This document shows positions 44,439 through 55,491 of a stretch of DNA of 64,000 nucleotides, in pieces (the stretch's first letter is position 1; each line of letters opens with the position of its first letter). The notes below the pieces were generated by a model that had not been told where the DNA came from, searched no databases, and was given only the letters and a program-made list of their open reading frames with translations. Made by a program: the position numbers and the translations under genes. Source of the stretch: Rhododendron vialii (Eukaryota; Streptophyta; Magnoliopsida; Ericales; Ericaceae); the NCBI RefSeq assembly GCF_030253575.1, contig NC_080566.1, forward strand, positions 33,752,001-33,816,000. Direction: 5' to 3'.

Positions 44439-47400
44439 TTAGGTCCTATTTGCCCACTTATTTACATGTGCGGTCGCTTTCTCGGCCTGCAATTGTAAAA
44501 TAAAACCATCAAAACAATAAAAACTAGAGTAAGAAAAAAAAAAAAAACTGATTTACCATCTGAAGGTCAAAATCAGTGGAAATAGGGAAAGATAAGAGTT
44601 TCTTAATTAATTACCTCTTTTTCCCAGTCACATCTCATGGTGATGATGGCCAATATCAAAGTTTGTACTGCTGTTCCTCCAAAAATCATTCCAGCCCATA
44701 TTCCCTGATTATTATGTTACTAATCTTCAACCATTCAAATTTTCCAAAAAACTATAGTATCGGATATATATGGTACTACTAGAGTTGAGCAGACTAACGG
44801 TCGGACCTTGAATCTAGCTAGTCCTAATCATTTCAAACTGGCTAACTTGGTTTTGTTTGGCCCGTGTTTAGAAAGTGAAAAACCACTTGATCGATAGATT
44901 TATGCCTAAAGGCTCTGTTCGTTTGAACTGAAAATGCATGTTTTCCTCGAAAATGTTTTCCAAATTTTCCTTGTTTGTTTCGAAATTGGATCATTCAAAT
45001 TTTTTTTTTTCGGTACAAATCATTCAAGTTTTTTTGAGTGGCTAAAATAGTGGCAATTTTTTTTTTCTTCAAAAATGTTGCTAAAAACAACTTCCTGATA
45101 GTGAAGGATACATACCATGACTCCTTGGTCGAAAACCCAGCCCATTAGAAACCCGAGTGGCAATCCGATCAGATAATAGCAACCTAGGTTTATATACGCA
45201 ACATATGCTTGCCATCCGGATCCAATAGCCACCCCTGTCAATAATCAATATCAACAGAGTTTAACACCAACATTTTGACAAATCTACGCATGGCGAAAGA
45301 AAGGGAACAAATTGGATGATACAGATTCTCTGCAATTCAATCTGCACCAAGAAATGAACCATTGGTCCACCACGAGTCCTATCTCGATGGTCTTAGTTAG
45401 AGCATCTTCAATCCATACAAAATAGAGGATGGATGTAACACATTGAGGGGAGATTTTGTAATTTATTTCACTTTTTCTTCACTTTTTTTACTTTTTGGGA
45501 GAATCTTTGAGGGACCCACCGTCCTTTTTAGAGTTTGGTCCTCCAAAAGTAAATTTGGTCCTCTAAAAATGGAGGACCAAAAGTAAATTTGGAGTACAAA
45601 TTTCCTCCAAACTCTAAAAAGGACGGTGGGTCCCTCAAAAATTCTCTCAAAAAAGTACAAAAAGTGAAGAAAAAGTGGAATAAATTACAAAATCTCCCCT
45701 CAATGTGTTACATCCATCCTCTATTTTGTATGGATTGGAGATGCTCTTATACCACAAAATCTTTTTAGCTGTTTAACTTGTTTTATGTTTTCAATGCCTC
45801 TCGTTGAGATAAATGAAAAATAAAAAAAAATTACATGTTAAGATTGCCAAACTCCGACTTGAAGGTGTCTCATCCAAAGGAATTTACACCCAAATTTTTT
45901 ATTTAAAAAAAAAGAGAGGAAGAAGATATTTACCTGAGAGAACTGGTTGGACACTGTTGAGGAGAACAGTGAAGGCCAAAAGGACAGAGAGCTTGTTTAC
46001 TGCTTCCAATACAGTCTTACTAGAGGAGAAAATTAAGGCAATTTCGTTGTGGAAAATCATAATGAAAATCCAGAAGAAGACACCAATCACTGCGGATGTC
46101 GTCACCGAAACCGTGGTTGCAAATTTGGCCCCTTTTCCATTCCCTGCTCCTAGCTCATTTGCAACCCTAACTCTACAACACCATCACAAATATTCATTTT
46201 AGTACCAAGTCAATGAAAATTTAGTAGTAGTACAATAGTAAATTTTGGTGTGTACTGTTGGCGTGAGTTGTCAATTGGAGGAATTGGAGGATCAGTTTTG
46301 GATATGAAATCCCTTCTTTCAAGGGTCAACCGTGATATTAGCCTTAGAAAGTGTACATCCTAAAATAGCTTCCTAAACTTTCTCTTTGTACTACTGCTAT
46401 ATAATTGTATTCATTCTTGTAAAGAAGATATAAAAAAAGACTCCATTTTTTACACAGGTACTCGGTAGTAAATAAGGTGTAGTAATAGTTTATGAAATTA
46501 AGCTATATCAATGAAAAACTGTTGGAGAAAGGAGGTTAGAGTTCAACGGCATCAGTTGTGCCCTTTAGGTGCCAGGAGGAAGGAGAAAGAGGCCTTTAGC
46601 TTGACGGCATCAGTTGTGCACTTTAGATGTCAGGAGAAAAGAGGTCACGAGTTCAACTCCTCTTTTAAGATGCTAATATAATTATTCTAACGACACTTAT
46701 TTTCGTTGATTAAAAAAAATGAATAACCCTTTTACCCATTAATTAAATCTACCCATTTAAAAGCCGTATTTCACGCAACCTTAGTCCTTATTAAAATCGA
46801 TCCAAGGGGGCCACGAAATTGAATTGAGACAATCTTCCTTTTGTATCACGTGATCTTCAAGACAATAAAATACTCCCCTCAAATAAGCACCGAAAGAAGA
46901 ATATTCTCTAAAAATTGGGGTGGGCTGGAGTGCTGGCAGGCGAGTGTGCACCCCTATCTCAAATTCCACACATGATGTGCAAAAGAATAATAGTGGCGAT
47001 CAATTTCGACCAGCCCCAAAAGAGAAATTCTAATAATCAATATTGTACTCAACAGTTGTTTTGATTGACTTCTTGCCAACTTCTTCCCTTTTTTTTTGGT
47101 AGCGGACGGCATATAATTGTCTTCGACTTAGGTACCAACATAATTGGGAGGTAGGTCGTTGGTTGTGATGTCATCTTTTTCCGTTTCCTTTTAATCTACA
47201 GTATGTAACTTCGATTCAGTGATTTTTTTTTTCTGATAAAAAAAGAAATTATTGTACTGAAAAGTGAAAGAAAAGTAGTTCTTTCACTTTCTATGTTTTT
47301 TTTCTCTCATTTCATTTATGTTTCTTTATCCTTTTTATAAGTTTCCGGACAAACACTGCGAGATAGATTCGGTTCCTAACTTAAATTTTAGGCCCACAAA

Positions 47401-49055
47401 TTATTCTACTATTTTTTCTTTTATGCTTTTTGGCCCACAAATGAAAAATGGTCTTCTTCTTATATATACATTCCAGCAAATTTAGCTATATATCAGAGGG
47501 TTAGGATATGTTTATCTATTGGAGTACTATTTCTATGTACGCAAATGCAGCCAAAACTTCAATCGTTCTTATCGACTCATGTTCTATTTTACTTGTTAAT
47601 GATGGGATTTTTGTGTACGAACAATTATGGATGGAATTAAAATTTTTTATTTGTCGAGTTTGGCAATTGATATTGGAAAGACCTCTCGATTTAACACATG
47701 AAGATTGTGGCAATACATACAAAGCTCCATAATCAAAAACATATTTAGTCCATAGGTTAAGTGAAACTTAACAAATCAATAGGACTATGTAATTCCAATT
47801 TTACTAGTACTATATATGGTTCAATTAAGAATCTTATCTTAGGATAATGAGTTGATTACAGTGACGTCCACAACATGTCGAGCCAAAAGACATTAGCAAC
47901 ATTTGGAAAATTACATTTTCTTTTACACATGGTGGTAGGGCTGTAAAGGTGCCGAGCAGCTCGCGAGTTCGGCTCGTTAACGTTCGGATCGCTTGTTTAT
48001 TAAACGAGTCGAAGTCGAGCTAGAGTTTTCGGCTTGTTTAGTAAACGCACCGAGCTCGGCTCGTTCGATAAAAGCTCGACTCAATAAAAGCTACTTGGCT
48101 CGATTAAAGAGGTTCGTTTAGTAAATGACTAAACTCGGCTCATTAAGACTCAAGCTGAACTCGATCGAGCTCGAGATTTTGGCTCGTTAGTAAACAAACC
48201 GAGCTCGACAAAACTCGACTCGTTTACACCCCTTTGATGGTGGTACCCACAAACAAGATTCAACTTCAAGATTGTTATTAATAAAAGACAAGAGGCAATA
48301 AATAAACATAAAATTGAAGAAGAAAAGGTTGATACCCAGTTCCAGCAAAGAAGGCAAGAGGAATCATCATCTCCCAACCATTAATATTCATGCTGCATAA
48401 AAAGACAAAAAAAAAAATTAAAAAAAAAATCGTTTATGTACACGTCAAAACAAAATGAACTTGGTCGAATTTTTGGGCATGTCAGATGAAAAAACATAAG
48501 AAGTTGTGGGCCTATATAGTCCAAGTAATGTACAGTCTTGAAGATGATAAAGAATTTGGCTTGGCCCAGTTCGCATAGCAAACAAATCAAGCTTAAACAT
48601 TATTTTTTTGCTCGTTCAGTAAATGGGTCGAGAGCTCAAGTTATAATTAGCTGCGACTCGGCTCATGTAGATAAGCTCGTTTTGAATGTTTGGGATCGAA
48701 CTCAAGCCTACCTCGAAGATCCTAAAGCTCAGTTCAGCTCAGCTCGGCTAATTCATCTTCTGTATACCCTAGCTTCCTCTATATCTAAATAGGGATTGGG
48801 GGATGATGCTATGCAGTGGTGTGTGTAGCACCGTGCTGCTAACCTCTGAGCCGTCGGATCGTGCATCTGACGACTTGGATCTCATCTTGACAACCAATGA
48901 TCGAGAGCCGTTTATTGTCGGGATGAGATCCGAGCCTTTTGATGCACGATCCGACAGCTCGGAGGTGCGCAACACAGTGCTACTCACACCACTGCACAAC
49001 ACGAATCCAAAGTCCATCTATATAGGCCTTTGTTAGCTTGCCTTTTTCTTTTGCT

Positions 49056-49111
<56 letters not shown>

Positions 49112-51727
49112 CACAATTCTAGAGTGGAGATAAAAGGTCACAATCAATGAGGGTTAGACTTGTAAATTTCGGGGGATCTTTGGGGCAAAGTATTATGTTT
49201 TGGTGTAAAATTACAAAATACTCCTCCAAACTACACTTGCTCTAGACTCTAGGGGTATTTTGGAATTCAGTGTGGTCAGGTGACTCGCCTTGCCTATGCT
49301 GGTTCCGCCCATGGCTTTACTATTAAACTTTATTAGGTTTTATTCGTTTTGGGGTCTCAAAACTCTTAACCACTATTTTAAATAAATTTCATTTATCTAT
49401 CTCTTTTCACTGTAATGATGAAAATACCAGTAATGAACAAGCTAGAGATACTATATACTAACCATATGGACAAAGCATCCACAGCAACTTCTGCATTCTT
49501 TAGGTTTCCAGTCATCAATATCAGAATTCTGTAGTACCAATTCTCCAAACTGATTTAAGAATTAATAGACAAAAAAGCCAAAATAATTAATTAATGTTGG
49601 TATAGCACCACACAGGCTGAAAATATATGCACATTTGAGTGACAAAATTGGGCGTGACGTCATTATTCTGTACTAGTAAAATATATTGGTTCACCTTTCA
49701 CTTTGAAATCTGACTTGCATGATCATGTCTCAAGATTCGTACCTATACGTGAGCTTGTGGAATATGTTTAAATTACTACTCTTCATTGTTTCAATTTGAC
49801 GAATTTCCATTGCACCGGAAAAAAAATATAGGCTGGATTGAGATTGAGATTGAGATTGAGATTGAGAGAGTACCAAAGCATGATCCCGGAAGAAACCGAG
49901 AGTTTGACAAACTCCCAAAGACCGGAAAACGCCTCGATGGAAAACCCGGTCCAGGTAAGAGGGCACCCACCACAAACAGTGTAACCAAATAACCCAAAAA
50001 CCAAAACCCACCACGAGAAATTTGAAGTAACCGCCACCCCCACCACGTCAAGCTTCAATTTATACACAAACAACCAGCTCACCGTGGCGTGCACCACTAG
50101 TGCCGCTAGAGAAACCCACGCGATCGCTGCCATCTTCAGCTGACTCTGTAAAAATCTTTTTTTTTTTTTTTGAATCGGCACAAAAGAATTATTATTAACT
50201 AGAAACACAAAGTACAACGACTTAGAGTGGTTTTCGATCACAAAGATCTCTTTTTCATTTGTTTTTAATGTGTTTTTCTTACCATGGACTTTTCTAAGTT
50301 GACTGATCTCAAGAGAAGAAGTTTTAAAAATGGCAAAAAAATTTGATGTTTTTGATTTTTTAGATTTATAGATTTTGTTTTTGGAAATTTTTTTAAAAAT
50401 AATAATTTTGGAGCTTTTTCACTTTTTTTTATTATCAAAAGGAGAAATATCTAGCATGACCAAAAAACTCGAAAAACCGAGTTTTTTGTGCTTACTTTTG
50501 TCTTTTATTCTTTTCATTGGAAACGAATCAACAAATGATCAAGAAAGTCTTTTCACCAAAAAATCACGAAGAAAGAAAGTGAAAATAAAATAAAATTGTG
50601 TACGTAGAAACCTCTGGAGGGGGAATTGGAAGGCGAAGCTGAAGTGGAGTGGGATCATCCACAGGGAAACGACGCCCGATAGCTCTGCGATACCGGAGGG
50701 TTGGCCGAGGAGCTTTAGGATCGGAGAGGCGAAGAGGTAGAGAGGGAGCAGGAGGATGCAACAGATGAATAGGACGATCCAGGAGCGTTGCATGTATATG
50801 CCCAACATGTGGTATTTTTTGGCCCCAAATGCTTGACCGCATAGCGTTTCCAATGCACTTGCCATCCCCAGCTGCTCATAGTGCAAACCGACACCACATT
50901 AAAAAAAATATATATTGGAACGCCCGAAAATATTTAGAAATAGAATTGTTTTTAGGCAAAAAAATAAAAATGGTAAGAAACACAATTGTAACCATGTTTT
51001 TTAATTAAATTCGTCGTTGTATAATGGACGACGACTATATACGACTCCGGAACGTTTGGAGCAGTAACACAATAGTGAAAGATGATCACAAAGAGTAGTG
51101 CGATGCGAGCACTCTAGATTGAATGTCAAGATTATACTTTTGGGCTCAGGCTGAGTCCGTTTCATAAGCACAACAGCTCTTTTTCGTTGAATTTTAGAAC
51201 TTAAACATTGGGTTACTCTTGTCGAACTTATAAATGGAAAATTGAGTGATTTTATCAGGCACTTACTGATATTCAATTGAGCTGATTTTTCGTAGAGAGA
51301 GTTAACATATGATGTTGTAAGAGATGAACCGTTTATCGCAGTAAAACCGGGAATATGTTGGGTAATGTGAACAAAATTGAACTCTTCAAAAACTGCAAAC
51401 GAGGGAGTGAAGGAGTACCAAAAGGCCGAAGTTGAAGCCAACGACGACGTTAGTAGCAACGGAGACGGCCGCGAGCTCATGGTCGCCGAGGTGGCCGGCG
51501 AACGCTTGAGTAATGACTAACATGGAGTAGCTGGTGAGGCGGCTTAACATAGAAGGTCCCACTATGTGCCATAACTTCTTCGATTCGATCCACACCCTCT
51601 GCGCAAGATCAAGATCATGATCATCTTTTCTGTCTCCGTATTTCGACCGGACGGCGGTGGATGAGTAGTCTAACAAGGGTTGTTTAGCTTCCTCCTCGGC
51701 TGCCGCGGCCGTGCCGTTGCTCGGCAT
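44439..51727 (-). CDS. DTX27-like MATE efflux carrier, copy A
   Basis: Nine exons (minus strand): 51419-51727, 50612-50871, 49874-50155, 49463-49549, 48336-48392, 45934-46172, 45116-45234, 44615-44704, 44439-44486. They join in frame to 496 codons plus stop, with GT-AG borders. Plant DTX proteins are 12-helix cation-coupled antiporters that move metabolites or xenobiotics out of the cytosol. Motifs match Arabidopsis DTX27 as I recall it: [11 protein letters not shown] (exon 1), [20 protein letters not shown] (exon 2), [12 protein letters not shown] (exon 3), [11 protein letters not shown] across the exon 3/4 junction, [17 protein letters not shown] across 5/6, [15 protein letters not shown] across 6/7, and RCDWEKE at the end. 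Introns hold several transposons. The substrate is unknown. The exon 3 acceptor is preceded by a poly-A rather than a pyrimidine tract. Confidence 0.92.
45400..45746. mobile_element. Near-perfect hairpin MITE in DTX-A intron 6, TSD TTA
   Basis: gagcatcttcaatccataca ... tgtatggattggagatgctc: almost the whole 347 bp is one inverted repeat. TTA flanks at 45397-45399 and 45747-45749. Copy B has the uninterrupted site near 56447 (gtcttagttgtacc), so the insertion followed the duplication. The terminus resembles Tourist/Harbinger MITEs. Confidence 0.85.
46595..46735 (+). mobile_element. tRNA-derived SINE-like sequence in DTX-A intron 5
   Basis: gcttgacggcatcagttgtg (A-box-like) and gtcacgagttcaactcctc (B-box-like) in tRNA order. 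The upstream block repeats the first motif. The same sequence is in copy B (about 58105-58215), so it predates the duplication. Confidence 0.5.
47041..47262 (+). mobile_element. LINE 3' end in DTX-A intron 5
   Basis: cttcttgccaacttcttccc ... ttttaatctacagtatg ... ctgataaaaaaa: the 3' end of a LINE with an A-tail, antisense to the gene. A related, longer copy lies elsewhere in the same intron of copy B (58340-59580). Confidence 0.6.
47936..48235. mobile_element. hAT-like 'GCTCG' element (family R4), copy 3, in DTX-A intron 5
   Basis: Starts tagggctgtaaagg and ends gtttacacccctttg. The flanks (catggtgg / gatggtgg) duplicate a site that occurs once, as catggtgg, in copy B near 60743. This filled/empty pair shows the repeat transposes and makes an 8-bp duplication. 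Confidence 0.8.
48800..49005. mobile_element. Foldback element in DTX-A intron 4
   Basis: atgcagtggtgtgtgtagca ... gagccgtcggatcgtgcatc and its inverse gatgcacgatccgacagctc ... cacaccactgcac. Absent from the corresponding part of copy B (near 61240). Related to 26220-26345. Confidence 0.7.
49061..49110 (+). repeat. GA microsatellite in DTX-A intron 4
   Basis: Perfect (GA)n of about 50 bp, missing from copy B. Confidence 0.9.
49840..49870 (+). repeat. ATTGAG hexamer microsatellite beside the exon 3 donor, DTX-A
   Basis: About five copies of attgag end 4 bp from the donor site of intron 3. Copy B has only attgagagagagag here, so the hexamer array expanded in copy A or shrank in B. Confidence 0.8.
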
Positions 51728-51878
51728 GTTAATTTTTCGGCTAGTTTTGGTACGTAGGAGAAGGAGTGGTAGTTTCTAGTGGCTTTAAGCTTCTTTTGGT
51801 AGCTCGGTGTGGAGAGGTGGAAAAGATAAGACTTCAGATGGTTTGTGGTAGAAATCAAATTAATGGGCATTCATTTTA

Positions 51879-52465
51879 GGGAAATATTCAAAAAAAATCG
51901 CTTAACTTACATTGCAATGTTCCATAGGCCTCTAAACTTAACATATTTTCAATTTAATTAACCTCCAAAGTTTACAAAAAACTTACAATTAAGCCTTTGT
52001 GGTACAAACCAAATTAATGGGCATTCATTTTACGTGCTCCAATTTTCAATCTGTTTGAACCGATACGAAGACTTTATTTTTCTGATAATTTTATTTTAAA
52101 TGTTTATAATGAATTTTTGACTTTAAGATCTTTCAATGAGCACCCTAACTCATATGAGAGCCCTACCAATATCGAATTAATTGGGCTAATTTTTTTAAGA
52201 AACCTATAAAAAAATATTTTAAGAATGACTTGTAATTTGAAACATTTTTATAGGATACGTAATAGGTCCAAATAAATCTTAAACGTTGGATGAATAGTAC
52301 ACATTTCACAATTCCGTTTGTAACTTGACGGAAGATGACGACAAAGGCTTAATTGTAAATTTTTTTTTTGTTTGTAAACTTTGAAGGTTAAATTAAAAAT
52401 AGGTTAAGTTTGGAGACCTATGAAACATTGCGGTATAAGTTCAGCGATTTTTTTGAATTTTTTCC
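51879..52465. mobile_element. MULE-type MITE upstream of DTX copy A, 9-bp TSD
   Basis: 587 bp with inverted ends of about 115 bp: gggaaatattcaaaaaaaat at the left and the complement of cgatttttttgaattttttcc at the right. Perfect 9-bp flanks ttcatttta at 51870-51878 and 52466-52474. It ends about 150 bp upstream of the DTX-A start codon, so it lies in or near the promoter. Confidence 0.8.
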
Positions 52466-52474
52466 TTCATTTTA

Positions 52475-53280
52475 TTGGCTTGTGATATATTTATGAGAAA
52501 TGATATACAAAAGGACAAACATTTTTTGAATATGAAAAGGACAAACATTTCAGAATCAACTTTTTCCAGCGCGCCAGACCCTAGGAAAAAGTTGAAGCTA
52601 GAAATCATACTCGCCTCTTTTAGACTTCTTCGTTCCCTTTTTACAATATAGAATTTTTTTTTTATCTTTATTTGATGTGAATTTATTCTATTATCTCTTA
52701 ATGTGTGAAAAAGTAAATTTATAAAAAGATAAAAAGATAAATTCACATGAATAAGAACAAAAAAGAAAGTGTTTGTAGTAAAAAGAGGACTGTAAAAGTC
52801 AATTTCCTTATTTTATTGACTGATATTTGGAGTGAGGATCAACTTTTTCCAGCATCAAAATCATTTCCCAACATTTCAAGAAGGGTAGTGATTTTCGCAA
52901 TTCCCAAATTATTAACCTCGCACTCCCCAAACAAACCGTGTTCAATTGGAAAGTACAAACAGAAGGGTTTCCTTCATTTTCAATTTTTTTTGCCATTCTA
53001 TATATGAAAGTAGGATTAAGTTGATCGAATTGGTTAGTGAAATTGCCTTGTTCTTTTCATTTTGGTATTTTTTACTTCTTATGATAATAAAAAATTACTA
53101 CTACTTATGATTAGTTTTGATTTTCTTACCTAATCATGGCAAATCACTTACGAATAGACAATTGATTAAAGAAAAAGTACCATTTTGAGCTTATCTTGAT
53201 ATTGTGAACAAATGCGAATTCTCCACCTCCTGAGTTTGCACAATTCCCATTTGTTTGACGCAAGATCATCTATACTGAAA
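52475..53280. other. Intergenic, no gene seen
   Basis: AT-rich with small open frames of no recognisable family. Confidence 0.5.
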
Positions 53281-53345
53281 TTTTCGTGTACCCCGTGTAT
53301 TAAGTGATTTTCGGGTACCCTGTGTATTAAGTGATTTTCAGTCGC
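53281..53345 (+). repeat. Two-copy 28-bp tandem repeat
   Basis: gtaccccgtgtattaagtga ttttcgg-type unit occurs twice in a row. Confidence 0.7.
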
Positions 53346-53402
53346 AAGATTGTGCTTTGAAAATCGGATCATGCGGCTGAAAAATACTTGGTATATGGGT
53401 AC

Positions 53403-53519
53403 TGTTAGACTTGTCTCACATCGCTCATTCAAGTCACCCAAGCTTGGTTAATATATTCTAGAAACTACTCCAGCTATTGCCAATTGGTTTTAGGTTGGAA
53501 CCCTCCAAGAAATTTAACA
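53403..53519 (+). repeat. TRIM 5' LTR
   Basis: 117 bp; pairs with 53651-53767 with scattered substitutions. Confidence 0.85.
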
Positions 53520-53650
53520 TGATATCAGAGCTAGGTCTTTGGTGGGCTCATCTCTCGTGGGAAAGTCTTTGTCGGCTCTGTTGCCCGAGTCAATCGCTCA
53601 GCTCCTGGTCTGTTACCTCCACGTGCATCCCGACCGCACGTGAGGGAGAG

Positions 53651-53767
53651 TGTTAGACTTGCCCCATATCGTTCATTCAAGCCATCCAAGTTTGATTATT
53701 ATATTCTAGAGGTTACTCCACATATTGCTAATTGATTTTAGGTTGGAACTCTCCAAGAAATTTAACA
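53651..53767 (+). repeat. TRIM 3' LTR
   Basis: 117 bp, the same length as the 5' LTR. Substitutions relative to it suggest an old insertion. Confidence 0.85.
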
Positions 53768-54197
53768 AGTATACCATATATAATTTCGGTGCAGAGTACC
53801 TGTGGTGCGCATTTGTTTCAGTGCCGTCCGAGAAACTTGATGAAGACAAAATTTTGATATTTCTTACACGTACGATTATGACAGTAAGACAAACCTTATA
53901 AATATTTCAAGATTGATGTCTTGCCCATCAAGTAGTTTCTCATTCATTAGCCCTATGACCTTTTTAGTGAGTCATCAATTTTGAATGTTATGCATTCTGT
54001 AGTGTGAACAAATTTTCCCACCCTCCTTAGAGGAGTATGATATATTCTATACTAGGGTAAAGGCATGTGCTTCACACGAAAATATCATGTCCGTTAATTT
54101 AATTTAATTTAATTTTTTTCTTTGACTTTATTTTCCACCGTTCACATTACAACATATGGGGATAATTTCGCATGAAACACATTACAAATCAGCTTCT

Positions 54198-54745
54198 TCT
54201 GTTTTTTTTTTTTCCCCATAATGGTAGGAGTTGTATTATAATCAGAAAACAATTGAATACATTGAGGTTGGATATCGTCGCAAGGGGAGTAAATAACCAA
54301 ACAAGAGGCCTAGCTACCCAAGATCACCCATTAAAGCCTCACAACCGAGCTTTGTGAGCTAATCGGCAATGACCGACATCCAAACAGAAAGCAACACACA
54401 CCCTCAAGTTTGGCAAAGACGACCAAAATAACACCAGAAACCCCACACCGGGGAGGGAAAAGTCCCATTAAAGGGGGAGAACTAAACCAACAAAATCCAA
54501 ACAAACAAAACCAAAAAGAGACAAGAAAATAAAAAAAAAACCCCGGCTGTGGATGTTGTTGCCGGAAGCCACCGCACCGGATCCGTCGACTTATTCGCCG
54601 GATGAGCAAAGCCAAACCATCACATATATGTTCAAATCTTCACCAGATTGGCCCTAGCAAAGCCGGACAAGCGGACAAAGGAAGGAGGCGGAGGGTGGAG
54701 GGGAGTCGTAGGTGAAGCACAACGAGATTAGGAGGTGAAAAGAAG
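54198..54745 (-). mobile_element. LINE 3' end on the minus strand
   Basis: A T-run at 54200 (an A-tail on the minus strand) is preceded on that strand by tataatacaactcctacca, a typical plant LINE 3' end, and a long T/G-rich 3' region. No reverse-transcriptase frame remains. It splits a partial copy of the DTX 3' flank from the rest of the duplicated unit. Confidence 0.6.
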
Positions 54746-54748
54746 AAT

Positions 54749-55491
54749 TTATCAACTATTTCGAGGCTAATTCATAGTGTACGAAACTTTTTCCTGATTT
54801 TAATTTGACCCGCCACCATTGAACAATGTGATTGGTTCTTCAAAAACAAAAATTAGTAGAGGGGTCAGATCATTTCGGGGAAGGTAATTCGTGGTTTGCG
54901 GAAGTCAAAAAGCATATATACTTTACCTTGTTTGAACTTATCTAAACTATTATTGGCACTTAAATTATGTGAAGCTAAAATTGTGCCAAACACATTATTG
55001 TCTTAGATTCTTGGATCGATTTAACAACCATAACCGTACAGCTACTTAAAAATTTCAATAAAACTTTAAGGCGCACTAGTTGCAATAATCGTCTTTATTT
55101 TCCACGATTTTTATTTTGATCCGCATTTTCCATGATTTACATTACAACATTTGGGGATAATTCTGCATGAAACACATTACAAATCAGTACATATCGAGTG
55201 TATGATCATTCTGATGTGAGAACTTTAAGAATCCAATTCCATAGTTCAGCATTTGGATCGGGTACCAACATCCCTCCCTCAATCTGATAATCGATTTTCA
55301 TTGACGTTGGTAAATATTCCCTGTGAAAAGATCTACTCGTGAACATTTTTTTTTCAATTATCTTGACAATGAAAAATGCAATGGAGACCGAAATTGAGTT
55401 TATACTGAACGATATGAATTTTCGTTTTTTTTAAAACTAATTTCAATCCAAGTACCATTGCTCTTCGTCTAAAAATAGATGGTTGTAATTA
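54749..55491. other. Duplicated 3' flank of DTX copy B
   Basis: Homologous to 43369-44438; the shared edge is tatcaactatttcgagg. No gene. Confidence 0.6.

Larger units (their letters stand above)
53403..53767 (+). mobile_element. TRIM (miniature LTR) retrotransposon, 365 bp
   Basis: Two 117-bp direct repeats (53403-53519 and 53651-53767) each begin tgttagacttg and end tttaaca (TG...CA). Right after the first is tgatatcagagct, one base from the TGGTATCAGAGC primer-binding site for initiator Met-tRNA. Just before the second is the purine tract gtgagggagag. The 131-bp interior has no coding capacity. Flanks ggtac and agtat match at 3 of 5 positions, a weak target duplication. Confidence 0.85.

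Noticed and set aside
48150-48792. Open frames overlapping DTX-A intron 4/5
   Set aside because: They cover the GCTCG element and intron repeats; only the 57-bp exon 5 is coding.
49783-50241. DTX-A exon 3 frame extended in both directions
   Set aside because: The extensions run into the A-tract upstream of the acceptor and the ATTGAG microsatellite after the donor. The spliced model is supported by the paralog.
50539-50611. Read-through of DTX-A exon 2 into QRFLRTQ
   Set aside because: It looks like the conserved QRFLQSQ by chance, but the GT donor just before it and the exon 3 start that supplies RFLQSQ make it intron.
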